Assembly: GCF_000002075.1 (NCBI RefSeq)
Contig: NW_004797761.1
Location: 158,431-222,430 of the forward strand
Direction of reading: 5' to 3'
DNA from: Aplysia californica
Taxonomy: Eukaryota > Mollusca > Gastropoda > Aplysiida > Aplysiidae
Length of the DNA stretch: 64,000 bases
Below, piece after piece: positions 39,324 through 47,100 of the stretch (positions within the stretch are counted from its first letter, which is position 1; each line of letters begins with the position of its first letter). Under the pieces are notes generated by a model that worked only from the letters and a program-made list of their open reading frames with translations, made no database searches and was not told where the DNA came from. A program made the position numbers and the translations under genes.

Positions 39324-39373
<50 letters not shown>

Positions 39374-39524
39374 AGGAGGAGAGAAGTGCTAACAAAATGT
39401 ATATGACATGCCCCAGTTGGTAGGAAGGAGGGAACGAGAGAAAGATAGAGTGGGAAATAGGTGGAGAGAAATAAAGACAGAGACAAACAAAGAAAAAGAG
39501 AATGCGAGCGATACACACAGAGAC

Positions 39525-39567
<43 letters not shown>

Positions 39568-40738
39568 GAGAGGGTGACTGCTCGATTGAAATTATGACAT
39601 TGTTCTTTTCTTCAAATTGTGATTCCTCCAACTCTGAAACGGAGGAAAAACGATCGTTCATTGAAAAGACATCCGAAATCTTCATTTAGATCTAGATCTA
39701 GGCTAGCCTCGAAACTAGATCAATGATTTATGTCTGTCTATCTAGATATAGATCTAGACCTGGGCCATAGATATCTAGAAGAACCTAGGTCTACCCTGAG
39801 CCAAGAGGCGCTGAAACTTTCCGAAATCACAAAAGAGTTCCCCTACCGGGTCTGTATACTTTGTGACTTTGTTCCCGGTTACCGGGTCTGTATACACTCC
39901 CAAAAGTAAATTAATTTGGTCGTCTACAAAGATGCTACGGCTATTTAACTTTTCGAATCGAGCCGAATTACGCGGGTCGCCATTTTGTTTTGCCCGGAAG
40001 TTCTCGCGCTACTCCTCTCACTCTCTCTTTCTCTCTCCACTGCCCACAGACAAAATTGTACGCTTTTAGTAAGCTAACAGTAGTAATGGAACGTTTGTTC
40101 ACGGCACAGAATTTCCGTTCTACAATTTTTCTGTTATCACAGTGTAGAATTCTGTGGTTTAGGGTGAAAGCAAAATTGGTTGGCCTAGGTCTACGCTATA
40201 ACGGTGCACGCGAACCGGGTGAGAATAGCCAAAAGACTCGGCCGCACTATTCTCATCCGGGGTGAGAATAGAGGTGGCCTTCATAAAAATAAAAGTAATA
40301 GTAATAGACCGGTGGTGGCGTGACGCCGGAGAATAGCTTCCGATCTATTGACTGGCGCCACGCCGGAGAATAGCCACTTGCATTATAATATATACAATTT
40401 TCAGAGTTCTTAAACTAAACTACTAAATCTAAATAGATCTAGATCTAGATCTAAACTAAGTTGAACGGCACAGCTCCTGCTCGGCTCTGCTGTTCTTTCT
40501 ACTTTCTAAACTCCTACCCAAACTAGATCTAGATCTAGATCTAGATCTAGATCTAGATTCTAGATGTACTTACGTAACCGAACAGAGCCACATCCTGATC
40601 ATCTGTAAGCACAAAAACTATGTTCGGCTGTTTTGACTGTGAGACTGTCACCGACAAGGTGAAAAAAAGCAAAGCATACAATACGATAGAACTCATTTTC
40701 GAGCAGCGTCGTAGTTGACACCCGGCAGCATCCACCAT
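17220..40738 (-). CDS. GNS: N-acetylglucosamine-6-sulfatase (12 coding exon positions)
   Basis: Lysosomal hydrolase that removes 6-O-sulfate from GlcNAc ends during heparan and keratan sulfate breakdown. CDS exons in order: 40738-40574, 32726-32667, 31859-31656, 30043-29978, 29103-29005, 27833-27666, 27200-27118, 25629-25511, 22914-22811, then 22052-21735 (10a) or 20267-20064 (10b), 18289-18179, 17390-17220. All introns are GT-AG and all phases agree (0 except 2 after exon 7 and 1 after exon 8). The protein is 517 residues with 10b or 555 with 10a; human GNS is 552. A signal peptide is followed by TDDQD (metal ligands D46 and D47), CCPSR at 82-86 with formylglycine Cys82, and SSDNGYH (D316, N317). 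Many NXT/S sites fit a secreted lysosomal enzyme. The C-terminal tail is shorter than the human one. ATG 40738 has A at -3 and G at +4; an in-frame ATG at 40696 would also leave the signal peptide. Confidence 0.95.
20064..20267 (-). CDS. GNS: GNS alternative exon 10b (canonical length)
   Basis: 68 codons, phase 0 at both ends, acceptor CGACAG, donor GTAAGT, no stop. It reads [18 protein letters not shown], then [11 protein letters not shown] and [20 protein letters not shown]. In length and sequence it is the closer match to the single human segment. It lies 1.47 kb downstream of 10a. Using either one keeps the frame into exon 11; using both also stays in frame but would duplicate the segment. 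Confidence 0.92.
21255..21334 (+). repeat. R5 MITE right-end fragment
   Basis: Carries AAGTGGCCGTTTGTACAGGT, a second GGTGGCCATCT and the terminal GTTTGACTG, matching the right end of the full R5 copy at 50592. Lies between exons 10a and 10b. Confidence 0.6.
21735..22052 (-). CDS. GNS: GNS alternative exon 10a (long form)
   Basis: 106 codons, phase 0 at both ends, acceptor CTGCAG, donor GTGAGT, no stop. It starts [15 protein letters not shown] and ends [19 protein letters not shown] plus EGMY. It is homologous to exon 10b (about 40 percent identity by eye) but carries about 38 extra residues rich in Thr, Ser and Glu between the SILKILE region and FRNSFLIEY. It corresponds to human NIDLGPTILDIAG through VLVEYQGE. 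Confidence 0.9.
23140..23770 (+). mobile_element. RTE-like LINE 3' fragment (L-B)
   Basis: Decayed frames encode [35 protein letters not shown] and, further on, [13 protein letters not shown] with WRRITEMD and [12 protein letters not shown]. These are the C-terminal motifs of RTE-type non-LTR retrotransposons. Multiple frameshifts. Lies in GNS intron 8. Confidence 0.75.
24057..24600 (-). mobile_element. I/Jockey-like LINE 3' end (L-C) bearing the R1/R2 tail
   Basis: On the minus strand the frame encodes [13 protein letters not shown] and [19 protein letters not shown] followed by GDEKPFC, the C-terminal RNase H/zinc-knuckle region of I/Jockey-group LINEs. It is followed by a decayed 3' UTR and a terminal GACCTTATGCAGGTGTGAGC with CCATAAAACCCTGTAC (reverse complement of 24057-24097). 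That tail matches the 3' ends of SINE families R1 and R2. Confidence 0.7.
24610..24960 (+). mobile_element. RTE-like LINE 3' fragment (L-D)
   Basis: Frames encode [19 protein letters not shown] with IEGK, then [15 protein letters not shown] and [13 protein letters not shown], a typical end of an RTE-type ORF2. One in-frame stop was noted. It abuts L-C in the opposite orientation. Confidence 0.65.
25511..25629 (-). CDS. GNS: GNS exon 8: second metal-binding motif
   Basis: Enters in phase 2 and leaves in phase 1. It encodes [14 protein letters not shown] and [12 protein letters not shown], where Asp and Asn of SSDNG are metal ligands in sulfatases. Confidence 0.94.
25692..26091 (-). mobile_element. 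SINE family R1, copy 2
   Basis: Full-length 400-bp copy in GNS intron 7 with a perfect 10-bp target duplication GCCAGATTCT (25682-25691 and 26092-26101). The head reads ACTCCCTGGGGCGGTGCC on the minus strand and the tail GCGAGCGCCGTAAAACCC. Confidence 0.92.
26283..26575 (+). mobile_element. tRNA-like SINE (S3)
   Basis: The head carries GTGGCCAAGTGAGTAGGACT (A-box-like) and ACACGGGGATCAGATGGG in the B-box position, then GTGTCCTTGAGCAAGACAC, a core common in invertebrate tRNA-SINEs. The 3' end reads AAATTGCCATTCAGGGATCA. Boundaries are approximate. Confidence 0.55.
26778..26878. repeat. imperfect 100-bp palindrome
   Basis: The arms pair TTGTTACTTCATTCTATA and AATACAAACTAGT with ACTAGTTTGTATCATT and TTAAGTAAC around a centre near 26830. 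It could be a small foldback MITE; no target duplication is evident. Confidence 0.55.
29159..29301 (-). mobile_element. SINE family R1, copy 3 (internally deleted)
   Basis: Only 143 bp but flanked by a perfect 11-bp duplication TCTGAGTTTGT (29148-29158 and 29302-29312). The first 130 bp of R1 run straight into a short CTCTACC tail stub, so about 255 bp of the centre are missing. Confidence 0.88.
30560..30932 (+). mobile_element. decayed mariner-like fragment
   Basis: Frames resemble the second half of a mariner transposase, for example [15 protein letters not shown] against the family pattern DFYLFGPLKE. The segment ends in CAGACAGCCCTTGTA, whose reverse complement looks like a mariner terminal repeat next to a TA (30933-30934). 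The left end was not found. Lies in GNS intron 3. Confidence 0.45.
30971..31010 (+). repeat. R1/R2-type 3' tail fragment
   Basis: GTTGCGAGCGCCGTAAAACC followed by TCTACTAAAAC matches the last 35 bp of R1. Probably a severely 5'-truncated insertion. Confidence 0.7.
31213..31589 (-). mobile_element. SINE family R1, copy 4
   Basis: A copy in GNS intron 3 with a 9-bp duplication GTTTATAGT (31204-31212 and 31590-31598). The tail and body match copy 2. The head has a short internal deletion after CCCCCTGGGGCAGT. Confidence 0.9.
31656..31859 (-). CDS. GNS: GNS exon 3: formylglycine signature
   Basis: 68 codons carrying [18 protein letters not shown], the sulfatase CxPSR signature whose first Cys becomes formylglycine, followed by [12 protein letters not shown]. 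The acceptor is CTCCAG and the donor GTGTGA, both phase 0. Matches human GNS closely. Confidence 0.95.
33598..33991 (+). mobile_element. MITE family R3, copy a
   Basis: Starts GGCATTGTGGTGAAATCGAG and ends GAGCGCCTGATTTACTG, an imperfect inverted repeat. The body shares TCCATTCAAAAACACATT, TTACTGAAAATATTGA and CGCAAATATCGAGTT-like blocks with copies b and c. Lies in GNS intron 1. Confidence 0.68.
34720..34818. repeat. (GA)n and (GGGGA)n microsatellite
   Basis: GA repeat to 34772, five GGGGA units, then GA again. Confidence 0.95.
38095..38310 (+). pseudogene. N-terminal fragment of a SWIM/MULE-type transposase
   Basis: 71 codons from ATG 38095 containing [20 protein letters not shown] and [18 protein letters not shown]. 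The pattern of an FxxxxxLE helix, a basic NFV-containing strand and an RT-x-KKR run recalls the N-terminal segment of ZSWIM/MULE-derived proteins. It ends at a stop without catalytic or SWIM motifs. It could be a first exon or a leftover; the assignment rests on pattern recall and the Mutator context. Confidence 0.45.
39282..39372. repeat. (GA)n microsatellite
   Basis: GA/GGGA tract inside the MULE. A second GA tract is at 39515-39562, and a GAT/GGT trinucleotide-rich stretch precedes it at 38955-39160. Confidence 0.9.
40432..40557. repeat. AGATCT palindromic tandem tracts
   Basis: Two runs of (GATCTA)n, 40432-40457 and 40523-40557, lie between the MULE and the GNS exon 1 donor. Similar shorter runs lie at 41220-41425, within the proposed first intron of MASTL. 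Confidence 0.85.
40574..40738 (-). CDS. GNS: GNS exon 1: signal peptide and first metal-binding motif
   Basis: Encodes 55 residues: a short basic lead, a hydrophobic stretch of about 14 residues (18-32), then [20 protein letters not shown], the start of the sulfatase fold. The donor is GTAAGT at 40573-40568, phase 0. A second in-frame Met (codon 15, 40696) directly precedes the hydrophobic core. The AGATCT tract begins immediately downstream in the intron. Confidence 0.93.
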
Positions 40739-41148
40739 CTTAAATGTTTGATCACATGATACATCACATGCTCTTGTTTTTAAAGTTTTTGTATTGCCAA
40801 ATGTGCTGTTCTGAATGGAATTTATAACTAAAATGTCAGAGAGATACAATTGAAAAAATAGACTATTTTTTATCAGATATATCTAAATAGGTGCTATAAG
40901 TGTATTTTATTAAATTTAAAGGCTTAAAAGTACATACATTTTAAATATGATCTTCATTATGACAAACTAACTTGTACCTGGTCAGCTACATTGTGTTGAC
41001 ACGGAAGTTGTTGATAACTTCATTCAAAGGCGCTTATTTACGAAGCTTAATGTCCAATGTTGACACAAACAGATGTTACCGACAGTTCCAATGCAAGCGA
41101 ATTACGATCCCTCCTCAGGAGAACTCGTTTGGCAGATCGTTTAGCAGA
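40739..41148. promoter_or_regulatory. putative bidirectional GNS-MASTL promoter region
   Basis: This is the interval between the GNS ATG and the proposed MASTL ATG. No TATA box is seen in either direction. If the MASTL first exon is correct, both transcripts start here. The region is inferred from gene layout, not from a core promoter motif. Confidence 0.45.
40752..40759 (-). promoter_or_regulatory. M-box/CLEAR-like E-box upstream of GNS
   Basis: TCATGTGA on the minus strand is the MITF/TFE family M-box form, 14 bp upstream of the GNS ATG, with a second CATGTGAT at 40770-40763. TFEB-family factors control lysosomal genes through such E-boxes in vertebrates; use here is inferred. Confidence 0.35.
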
Positions 41149-41199
41149 ATGGATTGTGGTGAACAAATGGAGATTGATGGATCTACATCTTTTTCTTCG
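41149..41199 (+). CDS. MASTL: tentative MASTL exon 1
   Basis: 17 codons ([17 protein letters not shown]) with A at -3 and G at +4 around the ATG, donor GTAACA at 41200, phase 0. This joins exon 2 ([14 protein letters not shown]) in the required phase. The frame is open further upstream to 40972 with extra Met codons (for example 41050), so the start may be earlier. Conservation of this end is low in the family, so support is only phase, Kozak context and position. Confidence 0.38.
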
Positions 41200-44100
41200 G
41201 TAACAATACCAGACATGACATCGAGATCTAGAAATCTAAATCTAGATATCTAGATCTAGACCAAAAGTATAGAGACTATCACTATTATAGTACAGTTAGA
41301 TCTAATTAATGTCATAGTCATAGTCATACTCATAGATCTCCGGACTCTGGTGCCTTAGATCTAGATCTAAAATCTAGATTTAGATATCTAGACATTCTAG
41401 ATCTAATCTAGATTCTAGATCTAGAGATTTCTATTAGTATTTGGGACTACAGCACTTTTTTATGAGCAGCACTACTTAGTATATTCTAGGAGAAGACTTC
41501 AGTTGCGCCGACCACTATGACTATGAGACAGAGCAGAATTGAGGGGTAGGGGTAGATCTAGGGTTAGGGTTAGGCCTCTTCTTTATTGTGTTTGATGGGG
41601 TGGTTGCTCGTTACGGAAGTCCTTCCGATTTCTAAACACTGTTACACTGCCGTAACCACCTTGAATCTAGATTACTCACCTAGAATCTAGATTCAGACAT
41701 CTACTAGTCTACTACGACTAGGCCCTAGATTCTAATTATTTTCTTATCTATTAGCCTACTGCTAGAGACAAATAGATCTAGAGATTATAATGAACGTGAC
41801 TTGATCTACTCATAACATTGTCATGATAATTACTGACAAGGAAGTATAAAAAGGTCGGGAGTCAGAACGAGTCATGCGAAAAGTAGCGTCAGTTGCCACC
41901 TCCTAGTGAAGTAATTGACGCTGGTGTCAATTGCCACCGAGTGAAGTGCTGTCAAATCTGAAAACAACACTCTGGCCATCTTTTTTAGCTTTCTATTCTT
42001 AACATGTGTTACAAACGCTACCCTACATTGAGTTCAGCCTAATTATATTTAACCCCTTCTCGTAAAAGTTGATAAAAGTCATAATGAGTAGTTACACACA
42101 TTCCGGGGTTTGAAAGGAAATAGTAGGAGGTCAATTTCCGAATGTTTTGCACTCTAATTCTTCTTTTTACCTGTAATGTATTCAAAACTAGATCTGATCT
42201 ATCTATAAAAACGTATTTTTATCAGGTAGACCTAACATCATTTTCATGCGTGTATATGGTTCTCGGGACCCGTGTCCAAGAGACAGGGGAGCAAAGAATA
42301 GGACCACTGTATCCGTACCGTGCATGCTGTAGAAGGCAAAACTAAGGTCGGTTGGGCAAAGGGTTAGCCCTTTCCTGTAAAACAAAAAACTGCTACAAAA
42401 ACACCAACAGCAAAAACAACACGACCGCCAGTTCTGGAAGATGGAAAACCTTCATCACCGAAGAGAGGAGAGAAAATAGAGCGAAGAATATGGAAAAGGC
42501 ATTGACATCATGGAAACAGCTAGAAAATGATGCACAGGACAGACTTCGCTGGAAAAATGTTGTTGATGGCCGCGCTCCACAGGGAGTTAAAAAGGGCAAG
42601 AGAGAGAGATCATTTTGCATAAATAAATTCTTGTCAAGCTCATTAGAAAGATTTTGTAGTAAAACGGAAGTCTTGTTTCCTGGCTATCCTTTCGAGCTCC
42701 TCATGTCTAATTTAAATAGTGGGTCTATTTACACTCTAATTTAACTAGACAAACATCTAGACTTGCAATAGTCTCTGCCTAAACGCATGGTTCTTTGGAG
42801 GGCTCCTTAGTACAGTGGGTGTTGCATTCAACGAAAAGTCGGCTACAATGAGGCAATCCTCAATCCCCGATTTTTTCCTCTATCTCTTTGTAAATGTACG
42901 TCAGCTCCAACGAGGTTGCAAACAGACAGAGAAGTCGCTTTCAACGAGGTCGCAATAACCAATCAAACCCTCCTAATTAGGACTGGTATTGTATCTTTTC
43001 GTGTCTTTTCGCATTTTTTCTTTTTAACGGCGCTCGCAACTGCATCATAAAAGCAAGTTATATGAGCGAGCTGGACACGCTCCCAATTTGGACTGATATT
43101 GTATCTTTGCAAGTCTTTTCCTGTCTTTTTGCTGTGTCTTTTCATGTCTTTTCATGTCTTTTCGGGTCTTTTCACATTTTAGTATGACCGGTCAGAACTA
43201 ACATAGTCAAGGTCTTGACAAGTTACTAATCTGACTGATAATAATTAAATAAGCTGCGGAAAAAAATTATTTTCAAATAATAAGCTGTTGATCCAGAATG
43301 AAGGAATCCTTTAGAATTAGAATGAATTCTAGGACAGGACAGGTCTAGTCTCTTTCTAGCATAGATCTTAGTGTTTACACCCGTTCTTTGAATCAGACTG
43401 TCCAGAAGAACTAGATTTTCAGTAGATCCAGTAATAGGTCTAGATCTTGTTTTGGCGTCGGTGGCCTAATGGTTAAGCTATCGGACTGGTAATCGTGAAG
43501 TTGCCTGTTTGGGGGATCGAGCCGCAGTCCCGACGTTGTGTCTTTGGGAAAGGCACTTTACATGAATTTTCCTCACTTCACCCAGGTGGGAATGGGTACC
43601 CGGCTATAGACAGCAAAAGATCTCAGTATTTTAGTGTTTTAGCGCCTATAAATGGCCGCTTGCTCTGTATGCTTCCCAGGAAGTTGAGATTGTTTCAGAA
43701 TGCTCTCAGGTCTGCTGGGGTAATAGTATAGATTGTGAAGCACATAGAGCTTGCTGTTGAGCAAGGATTTGCGCTATCTATACAAATGCTATACTATTAT
43801 TATCATTACAGCAGTTTTCGTAAGAAATGCCATTTAATATAATGACATGCTAACAAATGTTGGGTGTTTAAAACACACACATGATGATATGGTCCATATT
43901 TCGGGTTAACCCCATAAAATATGAAATGAATAATTGTGTCACAACGCGATGGAATCAGATGCTTGTCAATTTTTGGGCCTGTGGAGGGGTGTAATAGTTA
44001 CAACAAGAAATTCACGCTTTGATTGAAGCCGGGAAAAGTATCGTGTTCACATGGCTACGTGGGCATCTGAGGAAACGATCAGATGGATCTCCTGGCGAAG

Positions 44101-47100
44101 GATTCCTTGTCCCTTCTGTTGGGATCAACAACGAACACTCTCCCACAAACTGACTTAATAAGTAAAAACCTAAACCTCCAGTCTGTGGGAGACTCTTTGG
44201 AAGAATTTCATTAATTTGTCTTGCTTTCGATGAAAAAAATACCAATCTATCTTGAAAGGAAGTCGAGGTAAATTTCCGATTGAAGAAGGTGGGGGTCACC
44301 TGGTTTCAGAGGTAAAATTATGGAGAAAATATCCGCCAAAGTTTGGTGGTAACTTCCATAGCTTGGGAAATGAACATTTACATCTTGTGTGCCTTTAATC
44401 AATTATTTTCAGTAAAATCCACACTGAAATGTGTTCTTAAATTTAAATATAAAACAGACATTAATGATGTTGAACCAAAAGATACGAATTCGATAAAAAC
44501 TGCCAAACAGGTGGAAAAATGCTTTTTCTTCCGTTTTGTTAAATTTGACAAGAGCCTGATTTCACCACGATGCCTCACAATTGAAGTTTGAAGGAAATTA
44601 AGGGAAGTAACTCAGACTGTAATTTGTACTATGATCAGAAAATAAAATGAGTGTACTAATGTGACTAACGAATCTATTATAGTGTGGGCTGTAGGCCAAG
44701 CAGATTCACCACCACACAGCTTTTTGAGAAATCTGTATTTATTTCTGAAAAGCTATCCAACAATCTGTAGCTATTGTCTGTTAAATTTTATTTTCAGTGT
44801 AGGTGTTTTATACCCTGATGAATGCAAAATTAGATAAATTAGGAGGTGGGTCTCAATTCCACCTGTCACTGTCAGGACCAACCTCGGTTGAGAGGGATAC
44901 AAAGTAAGTCCCATCAGAAAGATGGAGATGTAAACTTGATGAAAATGCTCCCTACACGAGAATGGAACTCTGATCTCATCTCCATTCACATGCATAGTCT
45001 TCACGATCAAAATTTAGAAAGGGATGAAAAAAAACTTATTCCTAAACTGTTAAAGATAGTATGGATCTATTCTCAACAGTTTGGGAGTATCAACAGCCAA
45101 TGTTAGAGATTAATACTAAGAAATGAAGTCATTAAGTCGCTAATGGGTTTCACAAAGTAGTACCTTTCTGTGTTGACTGAGTGATTCATGTAACTATTCA
45201 AATGAAAATAATTTGGTCCTGGTCCACATGATGGTCTACCACTATAATGCCTTCAAACACGTCTCCCCTGACAGACCATAGTCTCTATCCTATCATAATG
45301 CTTTCTACCCATAGGGGCTGCACATAGTAATTTAAACTGTCCCTCCCTCCCCTCCCTCACCCTGATGCACTACTTTCAAGAAATTGGTCACAGAAAGAAG
45401 AAAATGTTTAGTAGTGGTTGAAGTAGATCAGTAGACCATCAAGTGCAGCTTTTGTCAGACTGGTCCAGTGGTAGACGGTCAAGTTGAACAGAAACATTTA
45501 AGTAGACTATTGGGCTATTTCATAACTTAAATGATTTGATGGATGAAGTCAAACAACTTGTTTAGCTATTTAATTACTAAAGAAGGAGTACTTCTTAGTT
45601 GGTGAAAAGTGTTCTATCATAATACTGACAGGTCATCATGTTTTTCTTTCTTTATATGTTACCTTTTCACTGTATTTTTTAATTTCAGCTGCCTACTACA
45701 GATGATTTTGTTCTTGTGAAGCCTATCAGCAAAGGCGCCTTTGGGTAAGTTCATTTTGATGAATAAAGTCAAATTACAATGAAATCACCAGTTCAGATTA
45801 TTATAATGCTGTGAAAATAAAGAGAAAACTGACTGACTTTACTCTGAAATTTGTATTTTTACTCTTCTCTTCTGTGTATCACCAGTTCACATCATGTTAC
45901 TGAAGGAGGCAGCGAGCATACAAATGTGAACCGCTAACTACACTCTTATAATCTTGATATAGTGTCATAATTTGAACATCTGGTTACGGATGCCTTGCTC
46001 ATGATTTACTGGGTACACCACCTGGTAACATTCGTACGAATTGATCCCCATCAGTGTTAAGCATAGATTTTTAATGTAAAGGGTATTGAGAAATCAAAGT
46101 AAGCTTATAAAATGGATATTTTCACTCACTGCCTTGAGCGCCACAAAGAAATACAAAGATCACTTACTCTCAGCATTTCCTACTTCATCGTGTATCAGCT
46201 GAGATGGTTTTCATCTGAATATGTTATAATATTATTGTAAAAATGCATTTTGCTAATTAAGGCTCCAATGGTACAAAAATATGTATTTATATTTTAAAAA
46301 AGCTCCCTTTCACTTTCAACCTAGACTTTTGCTTTGATAAGAATCATTACTTTGTGTGTTAGAACATCCAAAAATAACTTGTCTGTGTCTGTGAATTTTT
46401 TTTTTCTTTTTTAAATGTCAATCCTGTCTGTGCATTGATGGATAGCCTATATTGATTACAAATGAGGGCTCAATATCAGAGCTAATTCAAGTTTCATGAA
46501 TTGTAACACTGTCATATGGTGAAATTGTCTTACTTTTTAAAAATTGCTTTAAGAAAATATCGTTTTGAAAAACATTTGATGTTTTCTGATTTTACAGTGA
46601 TTCAACTTTGTTTAATGTGAATTTTTAGGAAGGTGTGGCTGGGCTACAAGAAATCATGTCAGGAGCGGATGCTTGCGATTAAGGTTATGAAGAAAGTTGA
46701 TTTGGTCAACAAGAATCTGATTGAACAAGGTGAGTAAGTCAGCGGTCACATCATTTTGTGATTTTGCCTGTATTGATGTTTTGTTTTACAAAATATGATG
46801 GCACATTTATGCAACTTCTGAATTTATTTATATATATATGCATACATATGTCGTAACACAAAAATTTCATCTGTATTGGGGGAATTAAAGTAAGTTTAGA
46901 AAGTGTTCTTTTTCATTTTCAATGTCTTGTTTTCTTTCTATTAACAGTGACAGCGGAGAGAGATGCTCAAGCAAGGTCAAGAAGCCCATTTGTTGTTCAG
47001 CTCTTCTACTCTCTACAGTCAAAGCAAAACATCTTTTTGGTAAGTGAACCTACAGGAAAATTGTTTATGACAGTTAGCAGAATGCTTGGCATATTGTATG

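Larger units (their letters stand above)
37522..40381. mobile_element. Mutator-like (MULE) element, 2.86 kb, non-autonomous
   Basis: The ends are inverted repeats of about 85 bp. Both start GCAAGTGGCT and contain CTATTCTCCGGCGT twice with GTCAATAGATCGGAAG between the two units. Flanking ATTATAATA is perfect on both sides (37513-37521 and 40382-40390), the 9-bp duplication diagnostic of Mutator. The interior holds one short frame (38095-38310) resembling the start of a SWIM-type transposase and long GA tracts; no complete transposase is present. It sits in GNS intron 1 and ends 183 bp from exon 1. Confidence 0.88.

Noticed and set aside
39282-39562. CRISPR-like regular repeats
   Set aside because: They are simple GA tracts without a repeat-spacer structure; nothing in the window resembles a CRISPR array.
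38862-39689. Long Ser/Leu/Pro or Arg/Glu-rich frames on both strands
   Set aside because: They are readings of the GA microsatellites and GAT-rich tracts within the MULE.
43455-43530. tRNA gene candidate; also 9590-9660
   Set aside because: A- and B-box-like words are present but no closed cloverleaf could be drawn, and each is followed by the S1 SINE core.
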